Source: Lepas anatifera (taxonomy: Eukaryota > Arthropoda > Thecostraca > Lepadidae). Taken from it: a stretch of 64,000 bases of DNA. Below the pieces are notes generated by a model. It was not told where the DNA came from, did not search any database, and saw nothing but the letters and a program-made list of their open reading frames with translations. The position numbers and the translations under genes were made by a program. Of the stretch, positions 25,501 through 35,790 are shown piece after piece. Where the stretch lies: contig JAOTON010000385.1 in assembly GCA_034440635.1 (NCBI GenBank), positions 3,401,001-3,465,000 of the forward strand, read 5' to 3'. How positions within the stretch are numbered: position 1 is the first letter of the stretch; every line of letters starts with the position of its first letter.

Positions 25501-28500
25501 GGCTACCATGTCAATGACCTCTGCAAGTGAGTTGGTCGGCCAGGGCGGGTAGTTCCAGATGCTTGCTGTATTAATTTGTGAGTGTTTAATATGGATAAAT
25601 GGGAAGATCAATAGCCTTCTAACCAACTGACGCTATATACAAAAGACACGATGTTCGCTGAAAAAATCACATAACATACGAAAAAGTGAGCATAGTGAAC
25701 ATGTGAACAAGTGAACAATGGGTTTTGGTAGGAACATATTTAGAAATGCATAAGTGAAGAGTAAATGACGTTAAAATCATCATATTATCTTTTACCATTT
25801 ACTCATTAATTATCCCAACGTTTCTCTTTCATAGCCTCATCAGTGACCGAGATATGTAGAATATAATTACAAACACACCTATGAGACAAACACGATATCA
25901 AGATATGATCCTGTATATCAAGATATGATATACACTGAGTATGATATGATATGATATGAATATATATATTAAATAAAAAAATTTATATGATATGAGTATG
26001 ATATACACTGATATGGTACTGAGATAAACACATACATATGAGACAAAGGCGGTTATCACATCCAATCACATCACGCTTCCAACAGAGATTAGGTCTTCTA
26101 CATCTTAAATTTATACCTAATCTTCGTCAACATTTCAGTCTCCAGCAAAAGCCACCGTCTGTGTGGAAGTGTTTGCAATACAAATATTTATGAATACTGT
26201 GAAGCGTTTATTCATTCCCTTTTTCTTTCTCCAATCCAGCGTGAAAGCATTCACTCATCGCTTATCCACCATAATTAATAAGGTCCTTAAGGTGCCAGGT
26301 AGGAGGTGGATGAGGCTGACGCCTGTGTTGGCCGCCCGCAGGATGATGGACGCTGTGCACGTCATGACCTACGACCTGCGAGGGAACTGGGCCGGATTCG
26401 CCGACGTGCACTCGCCGCTCTACAAGCGACCGTTCGACCAGTGGGCATACGAAAAGCTCAACGTCGTAAGTGTTCTGTTCTCATGGTTTTGAAAAAATAG
26501 ACCAGGAATTGATGTAAAAACGAAACACGCTTGATCGTAAAGAAATTCGTATTGTCCGTAATTCACCAAGATGCTACTCAAACTGTTTGCTTCAGTTCCT
26601 ACCTGTCCAGCCAAATGTTGGAAATGCACCCATCGAACTTATGTGGCTTGTTTCCCGAGAAAGCGCGTAGAAGAAAGAGACTGCGGGAGCGCAAGAAGAA
26701 GCGTGTAACTCATCACACACACCTTGTACTCCCACTAACCAGTGATGTTCTACTTGTTGGCGCTGGCAGAACGACGGCCTCGAGCTGTGGGTTGAGAAGG
26801 GCTGCTCTCCTGACAAGCTGATCGTGGGAGTTCCTTTCTACGGTCGAACCTACACCCTGGGTAGCAAGGACAGCACAGGACTGCGCGCCGGCATCAAGAA
26901 GTGGGAGAAGGGAGGCAAAGAGGGGCCCTACACGAACGCACGAGGCTTCCTGGCATACTATGAGATTTGTCCCAATGTTGGCGAGGGCGGCAACTGGACC
27001 AAGAAATTCGATGACATTGGCAAATGTCCTTATGCTTATTACGGTAAGTACATACATACTCGTGCATTCTAAACTGGGCTTGTACACAAGTCGATGTCTT
27101 AACTTTCATTTTTGCGAATTTATAGTGAATGCTGTAACCTTTGCAAGTGAAAATGAATATGTAAAACACCAGGAAATAGGTCACTAAAGAAAAATGCTAC
27201 CTTACTCTCTTATTTGACAGATACATGTCTAGCTTAAATGTGACTGGGTCAGAAGTCGGTGGTTATAGCTTATCGAATAAAACTAGCAGGGCGCGCCTTT
27301 TACACATGAGTTATATAGAATAATCTATGGTCAGAGTTTGATCAAACTTAATCCATATTTTCTAGTAGGTATCTGAACCCATGCCAGTAAACCACCGACG
27401 AAAAGGCGTCTTCTGCGTGTTATTTCACTTATTTTCTCCCATAAAAGCCTGTTGAACAGGAATGGTATGCTTGTATTATCGTTAAATGCGACACTCTTTG
27501 CTTCTCCTAGGACTGCTGATGAATTTTGAGTCTCAATTTAAACAAAAAGCGAGACAGAGATGAGGCTGATAATTCTAGATCGGGCAGGAACTACCGTAGT
27601 CGAAGGTCCATCACCTGTCAAAAAGGAAAGTTATGCGCTGTTGCTTATGTTACTAACGCGATTAAATTTGATAAATTTGTTGCTAAGATATCAACTTGAA
27701 TACAGGTCATGGTATCATAGCCTTTTGAATGCCCTTTTTACCGATTCCATCCTGTATTGAACGCATTATAAGGAAGCTCTAGGAATTGATCCATGGTGAA
27801 TTAATTTATAGTCATCGATACTATACTCCGCACATCTCTGCCCAGCAACACTCTGTTTTCCTCTCTAATCCACACTTTATCATTTTTCAGATGATCAGTG
27901 GATTGGGTACGAGGACCCCAACTCGCTTCAGATCAAGATGGACTTCATCCGCGACAGAGGATATGGTGGTGCCATGGTCTGGGCCATCGACATGGACGAC
28001 TTCCATGGCATCTGCGGCCCCAAAAACGGCCTTATCGAAGTCCTTTACCAAAATATGAAGAATTACAAGGCAAGTCTAACTGTTTACAGGATCTCTTAAT
28101 TTCCCTGTTTAACTTGAGCCCCCCCAAAAAAAAAATGACCCAAAGGGAAAATGGAAAGGAAAAGGTTTAGCTCACTAATCACTTCTCAGTTCATGGAAGC
28201 TATTGATACTGCTGGATATGATCTCCATATCTTCCCGTCGGAGATTCTGGACGGGGCTTAAACACCATCAACGCAACCTTGAAATGCATAAGCTTGTACA
28301 TATTCATGACAGGTATTCTCTCAGCTAGGGGAAGTTTAGAAACTTCTTTTTGCTGAAGTACATGCATTGGTGACACTTTTTTAAGTGGTAGGGGTTTCCT
28401 GGAGCATAGAATATGTTGACCAGTGCCGTACTAACGGAAGTTTTATCTTGTATAACGTTTTTAGCACTATTACAATTCTCTTGAACAACACAAAGTTTCT

Positions 28501-31298
28501 TTAAGTTATCATTGTGGCGATTCATCGTCATTCTTGTTGACAACACCTGGCTGCTCTCAGGTTCCTGTGCCTCCGGAGCGTCCACCCGTGGTAGTCCCCA
28601 GCTGGATGACCCCCTGGGTAATCCCCGAGGCCTTCGCCGTGGGCACCACCCAGCCGCCGGTCGGAGGACCTCTGACCACCACTACCACCACCACATCCAA
28701 ACCTGTGGCCACCACTGCCTCTGCTGCCTCTACAACACCATCCACCACTACCACCACTACTACGACCACGACTACAACCACAGCCAGCACCACTACAACG
28801 ACGACCACAAAAGCCACGACCACGACGGCGGGAAGTGTGGTCACTGGGGAGAACCTACCCAGCGCTCCTCCAGCTTCGTGTTCCGAGGGACAGTACTTCA
28901 AGCACCCAGACTGCAGTAAGGTAAGTCTCAAAGGAAGCTGAAGGAGCCTCAGGGGCATGGATTTTTGGAAATGGCTGGGGGTTTCCAAATTTCAAACAAT
29001 ATAGATAACGATTATTTAAAAAGAGATGGCTTAATACGAAGTGTGCTTTATTCTTCCCACGGCCCTGCTGAACTAATTTAAAGTCCTTACAATGAAAACA
29101 AGAACATTTTAATCATGTCTTAATATTACCCAAACTTTCATAGGGTGTGCTCGGGCACCCCCAGAGAGATATGACTCCATACCCCTGGAAGAAGCCGTTT
29201 AGTGCCTCTTCCGAATAATTTTTAGTCAGTGGTAAAAAGCATGTACGCTCTGATGTATATAGTTCCTTTAATCACAATAGTAAGGCTCCTTTAATCCGTT
29301 TCCCAATTTTCATTTACTTTTAGCATTATCTTTCTAGGATCAGTGGCTATTTTGCCAAGATCCCCGTATTTTCTGTCCGTTGTTTGAGCACGTACGTAAC
29401 AGCTTATACACTTAATTTAACACGCGCATTGACGGGGGTCTGAGCCACCTTCGCATTGACGGGGGGGGCGGGTACCCGCCCCCTAAGATCTCGAGAACCA
29501 CGGTAGGTAGCGAAAAACGGTAAAGGGTGTTAGGCTGCCCATCCACTTCTCCATCGAAAACATTTGAACCATTTTTTTGTCAGGTCACATTTAAGGTCAC
29601 GAGAGGTCAAAACATGCCCGTCATAGGGATAACATGTAAATTCAGTTTTTCGGCCATTACATCTGAACAAGTAAAGATAGAGCAAAACGACTTGAACCAT
29701 ATGAATCCTCTTAGCAAGCCGAATCGAATGATACATAATTTGACCTTGCTAGGTCAAATCAAGGATTTGACCTGACCTGAGGTCAGGTCAGGGTCAAATT
29801 ATATAAAATGCATATCATTAGAACCGCAAAGCCTAGGCGAGTCTAATGCAGCTAAAATAAATGCTCTATCACCATCCGTTACTGAGTTATTCCGTAAAAA
29901 CCATTTTTCCCATGTATTTCCAATGGAGAGGTCATGCCTCGTACCTGACCTTAGGTCATCGATATCAAAAATACCGGAACATATTTTAGAGAACTCGGTG
30001 GGGCCATTATGTCATATGAGTTTCAATCGGATAAGTTCACCCTCCTCCGACTTATGCTATCTTAAACTTTTTTTGAGGTCGGGTCACTTGACCTGTACTG
30101 GTGACCTGACCTGAGATGACCTAACCTTCAAATTTTCACAGAAGTTGTAAAAATTATGAGGGAAAAGGTATACCAAGTACGGCGGCGCTACGCGCCGCCG
30201 TTTTTCTGCTATCTCCGAAAAACCCGAGGGGGGCGGGTACCCGACCCCCGTCAATGCGCGTGTTAATGCAGCACGTTTTAATTTAAGAAAATATGATTTT
30301 CAATATCAGTAAGCGCAGTTCTGTGCCAAATACGCGGATATGTTGTCGGATGGCCAAAGCTGGCTGTGTTTACAGTACTACTGGTGCGTACACAGCCAAC
30401 CTCAGGTGTTCGGTTGGTGCCTACACGGCCAACCTCAGGTGTTCGGTTGGTGCGTACACGGCCAGCCTCAGGTGTTCGGTTGGTGCGTACACGGTCAACC
30501 TCAGGTGTTCGGTTGGTGCGTACACGGCCAACCTCAGGTGCTCGGTTGATGCGTACACGGCCAACCTCAGGAGCTCGGTGACCAAACCTGTCTGTGTTTA
30601 CAGTACTACTGGTGCGTACACGGCCAACCTCAGGTGTTCGCCTGCGCTGACGGTCTGGTCTTCGACCCCGCCTCGGAACAGTGCAACTGGCGCGAAGACG
30701 TGGACAGCTCCCACCTGAAACACTGCTCCACCAGGTAATTGTACCTTTTGTTCTTCTTTCGCTAGTTTAGCTTTCTTTGCATGTTTTCGAAGTGTCCTGC
30801 AACTTGCGGTTTCAAATCCATGTGTTGTAAATGTTAAATTTATTGAAAGATGTATAAACCATATTCTGACTAGTTTTGGAAATGTGTCAGAAAAAAGCTT
30901 GAAACAAATAGAAAATATCGGCTGAAAATGCATCTATTAAGTCGTCATCCAATATCACCAGACATAAATTACTGTTAATACACAGCGGAGTTCTGCCTCT
31001 AGAAGCAGCCCTAATTTATCCTTTTTACCAATTGATCCCATGGTGTTGAGGTGCGACTCTTGGCAGAAACAAACGCGTGTGAAATACACAGTGTCTGACA
31101 CAAGCCGTCGCTTTCGCCAGCACCAAGGACAACGACTCTAGCTTTGTGAGGAGGAAGTTCTCACCCTCCTACTCTGATGACCCCTACTACAACCGAGACG
31201 CCTTCAGACTCGCCGGCGACCCACTGCGGGCTGCCGACCCCGACGATGACCTCGATGCTGAACTTTCCGGGAACGAACGTCTGTTTAGAAGGTATTAG
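22572..31298 (+). CDS. Chitinase, GH18 plus CBM14, group I (Cht5-like)
   Basis: Ten exons: 22572..22683, 23069..23292, 24196..24361, 25304..25526, 26342..26465, 26770..27043, 27891..28069, 28561..28920, 30604..30734 and 31121..31298. The phases are continuous and predict 656 aa. The ATG at 22572 precedes a signal peptide ([20 protein letters not shown]); an in-frame ATG at 22482 would put about 30 polar residues before it. GH18 motifs in order: KVLVAVGGW (about 134-142), the catalytic [11 protein letters not shown] (175-185, acid E183), [20 protein letters not shown] (249-268), VPFYGRTY (304-311) and [11 protein letters not shown] (401-411). A Thr-rich mucin-like linker follows (about 475-525). 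The CBM14 chitin-binding domain has all six cysteines (541, 552, 558, 568, 581, 595). The charged tail ends LFRRY. The product should be a secreted endochitinase cleaving beta-1,4-GlcNAc chitin in cuticle or gut lining. Intron 7 is GC-AG. A decoy repeat precedes exon 9. Confidence 0.9.
23905..24090. mobile_element. MITE with CAGGGGCGTAGCCA termini
   Basis: Lies inside chitinase intron 2. The left end is CAGGGGCGTAGCCAAGG and the right end CTGGCTACGGCCCTGG, with GC-rich inner repeats (GGGACAGCCCCCCCC facing GGGGCGCCGCCCCCCC). A related inverted copy is at 51154-51415. Ends of this form are common in hAT-like non-autonomous elements. No ORF. Confidence 0.6.
28070..28560 (+). other. GC-AG intron 7 of the chitinase gene
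   Basis: Exon 7 ends ...AATTACAAG followed by GCAAGT at 28070, and the intron ends CTGCTCTCAG at 28560. Frame and family alignment (MKNYK, then VPVPPERPP) force this junction; no GT donor nearby fits. AAG|GCAAGT is the usual strong context for GC donors. Confidence 0.75.
29421..30262. mobile_element. TTAA-flanked element, subtype C, complete
   Basis: Inside chitinase intron 8. TTAA at 29417-29420 and 30263-30266 flank 842 bp. The ends are CACGCGCATTGACGGGGG and CCCCCGTCAATGCGCGTG, with a repeat of the end motif (CCACCTTCGCATTGACGGGG) just inside the left end. The interior has a 23-bp perfect palindrome of TGACCT/AGGTCA at 29768-29790. A 9-bp hairpin with loop TAC sits at 30180-30200, followed by TTTTT. 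No ORF. Confidence 0.78.
30376..30579 (+). repeat. 33-bp minisatellite derived from chitinase exon 9, with decoy acceptor
   Basis: TGTTTACAG ends at 30375 and is followed by TACTACTGGTGCGTACAC, the same acceptor and exon start as the real exon 9 at 30604. From 30382, six 33-bp units (30382, 30415, 30448, 30481, 30514, 30547) repeat the codons for [11 protein letters not shown]. The sixth unit has TGA in place of TGG (30547-30549). If spliced from 30376, the frame would add about five copies of an 11-residue CBM14 fragment and then stop, losing the chitin-binding domain. The true exon copy at 30604 continues into the complete six-cysteine domain. Confidence 0.85.
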
Positions 31299-32458
31299 AC
31301 CACTAGTATCTCTCTGGCTCCGCTGTCTGTCGGAATCTATGCTAGTTGTACTGCAGGAAACCGTGGATGTGAATAGTTTGATAGAGCAGGGATGTTGAAT
31401 AGGTAGCGCAGGTGCCGTGGACAGTTTCATGCCCGCTATTGTGCTGGATGGAGTCATCATGAGGGGATCTTGCAGCTACTGGCGATTGTTCGTGAACTGT
31501 GCAACCATGTAGCTGATCTGCCTGCATCAAGTGTGTCAGGCTTCAGGTATCTATGGGCATTATTGTCATTATTGTCACGAGTATGAAGTATTGAAACTTT
31601 GTGAAATGGGCATTACGTCTCAGTCTTTGCTCTTTGACAGGACTCAAAATGATGAGTTCGTGTGTGTTTGAGTGTGTATGTGTGTGTGAGTCCTTAAATG
31701 TGCACATTCGTTCGAAATACGTGTGAATGGAGTTTTGCACGGACCACCTACCCTTGCCTTGATTTTCCGTGAATACAGGAACATCGTCGTAGGATTAAAA
31801 TGCGTTTTCTGTTGGGTGATGCCAAGTCTCAAAGTAGCTTCCTAGAAGAAATGCTAACAAATGATCACATCATTAGATAACCAAAACACAGTGCATGCCA
31901 GTCAAAGCTTTTGGTTGAAGCTGGCAGAAGAAGTCGCTTATTTCCAAAAACAATTTGATTTCATCTCAACAGTGGGGCTTACCACAACATAATTATCACA
32001 GTTTCAATTTAATGGATACAATTTTCATCCCACAAAAAACTTTATTGGTTCCGTAAGATGTATGTATAGAACAGTTTTTTGACAATTCATAGGAGCTGGC
32101 ATTCATAGGAAGATCAGAAATGGACACAGAAATACCCTCACAAATAGTTCGAATAACTTTGAAGACCTCTGATAAACCTAAGCTTGGATCACCCCAAATG
32201 ATCAGGTGGATGGAAAAGCTCGGCGTCCCTCTCGTAAAACAGTGACGTGAAAACCTGAATAACATTCTCATCCCACCAGTGATCACTAGTATATCATTTG
32301 TTCCTCTGCTTAAACAAAGGTAAAACTACCATATGCATACATGCATCGCTAATCTCTGCACCAGTCCAGTCCTGCGGTACAAACTTCTCCAGTGCAAAGA
32401 AATGGCATTTGTTGTTGTTATCCCTAAGCGAGAGGTATGGTTGAATCTTCATCTTTTG
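31299..32458. other. Downstream flank of chitinase, no gene seen
   Basis: Probable 3' UTR followed by AT-rich sequence. A short GT-rich run lies at 31657-31690. No good AATAAA close to the stop was identified, so the transcript end is not placed. Confidence 0.35.
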
Positions 32459-33355
32459 ATACGCGCATTGACTGGGGTCTGAGCCACCTTCACTTTGACG
32501 GGGGAGGGGCGGGTATCCCCTTAACCTGCGCCCCGGTGGACCTCCGAGCCATCTTCGCCCTGGTGGGGGTGTTTTAACATCCCCTCAAACTCGGCCCCTA
32601 TGCGGGACAGCGAAAAAAACGCGAACGCTGGTGTATAGCTCATAAAAATTCATGAAGAAACTATATCAGTCACTTTTTGGCTCGGTCAATAATGAGGTCA
32701 TGACAGGTCAAAGAAGTTGGCATTTTGAGCAAAGTTTTTGGGCTCTAGCATCTGACAAAGTTGAGTTAAAATCATTTTGTAGGCACCAGTCGCTTCTTCT
32801 TGTCACGGCAAACCGAATGATGTAATACTGCCATACTAGGTCAAAACACAAAATGACCTAACCTCAGGTCAGGCCAAGGTCACTTTTTTACCTAGCATAG
32901 TCAATTTGCATATTTAGCGACTCGCAATAGCAAGCCAAACGCAGTGGTATAAAAATAAAAGCTGTATCATCATTTCATGCAAAGATATTGACCAAGTCTG
33001 AAAACTACTTAAGTAGCTCCAGATGACCTTTCAGAGGTCACTGGCAAAAAAAGTGTAACATGAACCTTGAAAGGGGCTCAGGATAGTTCGATTTGGAGAA
33101 TATGAAGGTATTATCAGGTTTATTTACACAAATACAGCACAATTTCTGTTTTCCCATGTATTTCCAATGGATAGGTCATGGTGCGTACTTGGCCTTAGGT
33201 CATCGATATGAAAATTCCCGGAACATATTTTGTAGAAATACGTGGGGCCATTATGTGTTATAACTGTCAATCCTATAGATTCACCCATTTCTTACTTGTG
33301 TAACCTTAAACATTTTTTTAGGTGAGGTCACTTGACCTGCACTGGTGACTTTTGG
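32459..33355. mobile_element. Nested TTAA elements: subtype C end interrupted by truncated subtype D
   Basis: 32459-32520 matches the left end of the 29421 element (ACGCGCATTGACTGGGGTCT onwards). It is broken at a TTAA (32521-32524) from which a different end starts: CCTGCGCCCCGGTGG, then the subterminal CATCTTCGCCCTGGTGGGG. The second element runs on with AGGTCA-rich sequence and the CCCATGTATTTCCAATGG core, and is cut off near 33355 by the minisatellite. This order suggests insertion of one TTAA element into another. Confidence 0.6.
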
Positions 33356-35790
33356 TCAGCTAAAGCATTCTGTCGCCTTTCCAAGCACCCGAGAAGAGTA
33401 TAGGCACGTAATCCGTTTCCAGACAATGCCTCATCGTCGCCAATAATCGTACGGGCGCAACTCATCTGGTGCCCCATGTAGCTGATCATATGCCCTCCAA
33501 GCTGATCTGGTGCCCTCGTAGTCAATCTGGTGCCCCCCGGAGAAAATAAGTGTGCCTTCTGAACCTATATAATACTCTTTGAGTTAGTTTGATGCCTCCG
33601 AGCTTGCCTGGTGTCCTTTTAGCTGTTTTAGTGCCCCTTGAGCTGATCCGGGCCCCCTGAGCTTATTTAATGCCTCCCGGAGTTGAACTTCTGTCCAGGG
33701 GTGCAGCCAGGAGGGCACATGGGGCACGTGCCCCCATCACTGCCGGGGTGCTCTTTTGATTGCCAGGTGGTGTACCCAATTTGGGCCGAGCCGCTCGAAA
33801 TTTAGTGCCCTACGCCGTTGAACCTAGATGTAACTGGACTGCATGTAGCGATTGAAACTATTATTGGACAACTTAATACCTTTTTTCGCTCTTCTAGGGC
33901 ATTCTGTCGCCTTTCCAAGCACCCGGGAAGAGTATGGGCACCTAGTATGTGTCCACCTAATGCCTCATCGTCGCCAATAATCGTACGGGTGAAGCTAATC
34001 TGGTGCTCCTTGAGCTCATGTCGTGGCCTCTCAGCTGGTCTTGGCCCCTTGAGCTGATTACTTGCCCTCTAAGCTGATCTGGTGCCCCTGAGTGCCCCAC
34101 TGAGAAAATAATCGTGCCTCATGAACCTATATAATGTCCTCTGAGTTAGTCTAATGCCTCCGAGCCTGCTTGGTGCCCTAATAGCTGATTTAGTGCCCAT
34201 TGAGCTGATTCGGGCCCCCGAGCTAATATCATGCCTCCCCAAGTTGATTCTGTTCCCTAAGTCAATATGGTGCCTCTTCAGCTGATTAGGTGCCCCCTCA
34301 GCTGATTATAGATGTCTCCTTAGATGGCGCGGTGCCCCCTGAGCTGGTTTAGTGGGCCCTGAGCCCACCTTGTGTCCCCTGAGCTGTCATATTGCTCCCT
34401 GAGCTGATTTAGGCTCCTGCCATAGTCTGGGGGGCTGGGAGCTGATCTGGCCACCGAGCGGATCGATCTGGTGCCACCTGAGCTGCACTAATGCCCCTGA
34501 GTCGATCTGGTGCCTCCTGAGCCCATCTAATGCCCTCTAAGCTAGTCTGGTGCCCCCTGAGCTAATCTGGTGCCCTTTAAGCTGATCTGGGCCTCCTTAC
34601 GTGATTTCATGAGCAGCTCTAAAGCCCTGGGCTGAGCTGGGCCCACAGAGGTTGATGAGGGTCCCTGAGATGGTATGGGGCTCCTGAGCTAATTAAGTGC
34701 CTCCTGACTTGATCTGGTATTCCTGAGCTGGTCGGGACCACTGGTCTTATTGTTTTTCCCCGAAGCTGATCTGATGCCCTATGGGCGTCAGGTGTTCCCT
34801 GAGCAGCTCTGGGGCTTTTGAACTGATTGGGCCGCGAGCTGGTGAGGGATCCCTGAGCTGATTTAGTGCCCCTGACTTGAACTTGCCCCCTCCGCTGATC
34901 GATCTGGTGCACCCTGAGCAGATATACTGCCTCCTGAACTTAACTAATGCCCCCTGAGTCGATCTGGTACCTACTGAGTCATCAGTGTGTCTCCTGAGCC
35001 CATCTTATTCCCTCTGAGCTAGTCTGGTGCCCAATGGCTAATATGGTGCCCTTTAAGCTGACCCGGGCCTCCTGGGTTGATTACGTGATTTCCTGAGCAG
35101 CTCCCAGGCCCTGAGCTGAGCTGGGCCCACAGGGGCTGGTGAGGGCCCCTGAGATAATATGTGGCTCCTGAGCTGATTAAGTGCCTCCTGAGCTGATTAA
35201 GTGCCTCCTGACTTGATCTGGTATTTCCGAGCTGATTTGGGCCCCGAGCTGGTCGGGGACCACTGATCTGATAGTTTGTCCCCGAGGCTGATCTGGTGCC
35301 CTATGGGCCGATCTGGTGTTCCCTGAGCAGCTCTGGGGCTTTTGAACTGCTTGGGCCCCGAGCTGGTGAGGGATTTCTGAGCTGATTTAGTGGCCCTGAC
35401 TTGATCTTGCCCCCTGACCTGACTTGAGAGAGCTGATCTGGGGCCCAAAAGCGGATCTAGGTTCTGAGGGTAACCTGAGCTGGTCTGGGCGCTGAGCTTG
35501 TGAGAGCCCCTTAAGTTGGCTTGAGGCCCCCTGAGGTGATCTGGCGCCTTAAACTGTTCTGGGGCTTCTTGAACTGGTTTAAGGCCCTATGAGCCTATCT
35601 GTGGCCCATTGACCTAGTCTGATGACCTCATCTCTGGGACCAATGAGCTAGTCTAGTCCCTGGATGAAGCATGAGCTGCTCTGTGGTCCTGATCTACATC
35701 AGGGGCCCCTGAGGTGGTCTTGAATAGACAGATAATAAGAACACAAGGCCAACTCCCATCATCTCGGGTTCGGGGTCACTGAGCTAGTCT
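33356..35790. repeat. Degenerate 20-bp minisatellite with higher-order repeats
   Basis: About 2.4 kb of imperfect repeats around CTGAGCTGATCTGGTGCCCC. Larger blocks are duplicated: 33361-33470 recurs at 33898-34010 (GCATTCTGTCGCCTTTCCAAGC...), and 34626-34890 recurs at 35109-35413 (GAGCAGCTCTGGGGCTTTTG...). The GGTCTTGAATAGA block at about 35720 recurs near 35868. Long open frames on the minus strand here result from repeat composition, not coding. Confidence 0.8.

Noticed and set aside
28557..28988. 143-codon minus-strand open frame rich in Val
   Set aside because: It is the antisense of the Thr-rich linker exon of the chitinase; repetitive ACN codons remove stops on both strands.
30382..30579. 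CRISPR-like array
   Set aside because: Contiguous 33-bp tandem units without spacers, derived from a host exon.
30293..30718. 141-codon plus frame reading repeated [11 protein letters not shown]
   Set aside because: Out of frame with the CBM14 domain; it arises because the 33-bp unit keeps all frames periodic.
33356..35450. Minus-strand open frames in the 20-bp array
   Set aside because: Repeat composition without coding bias, start context or splice sites.
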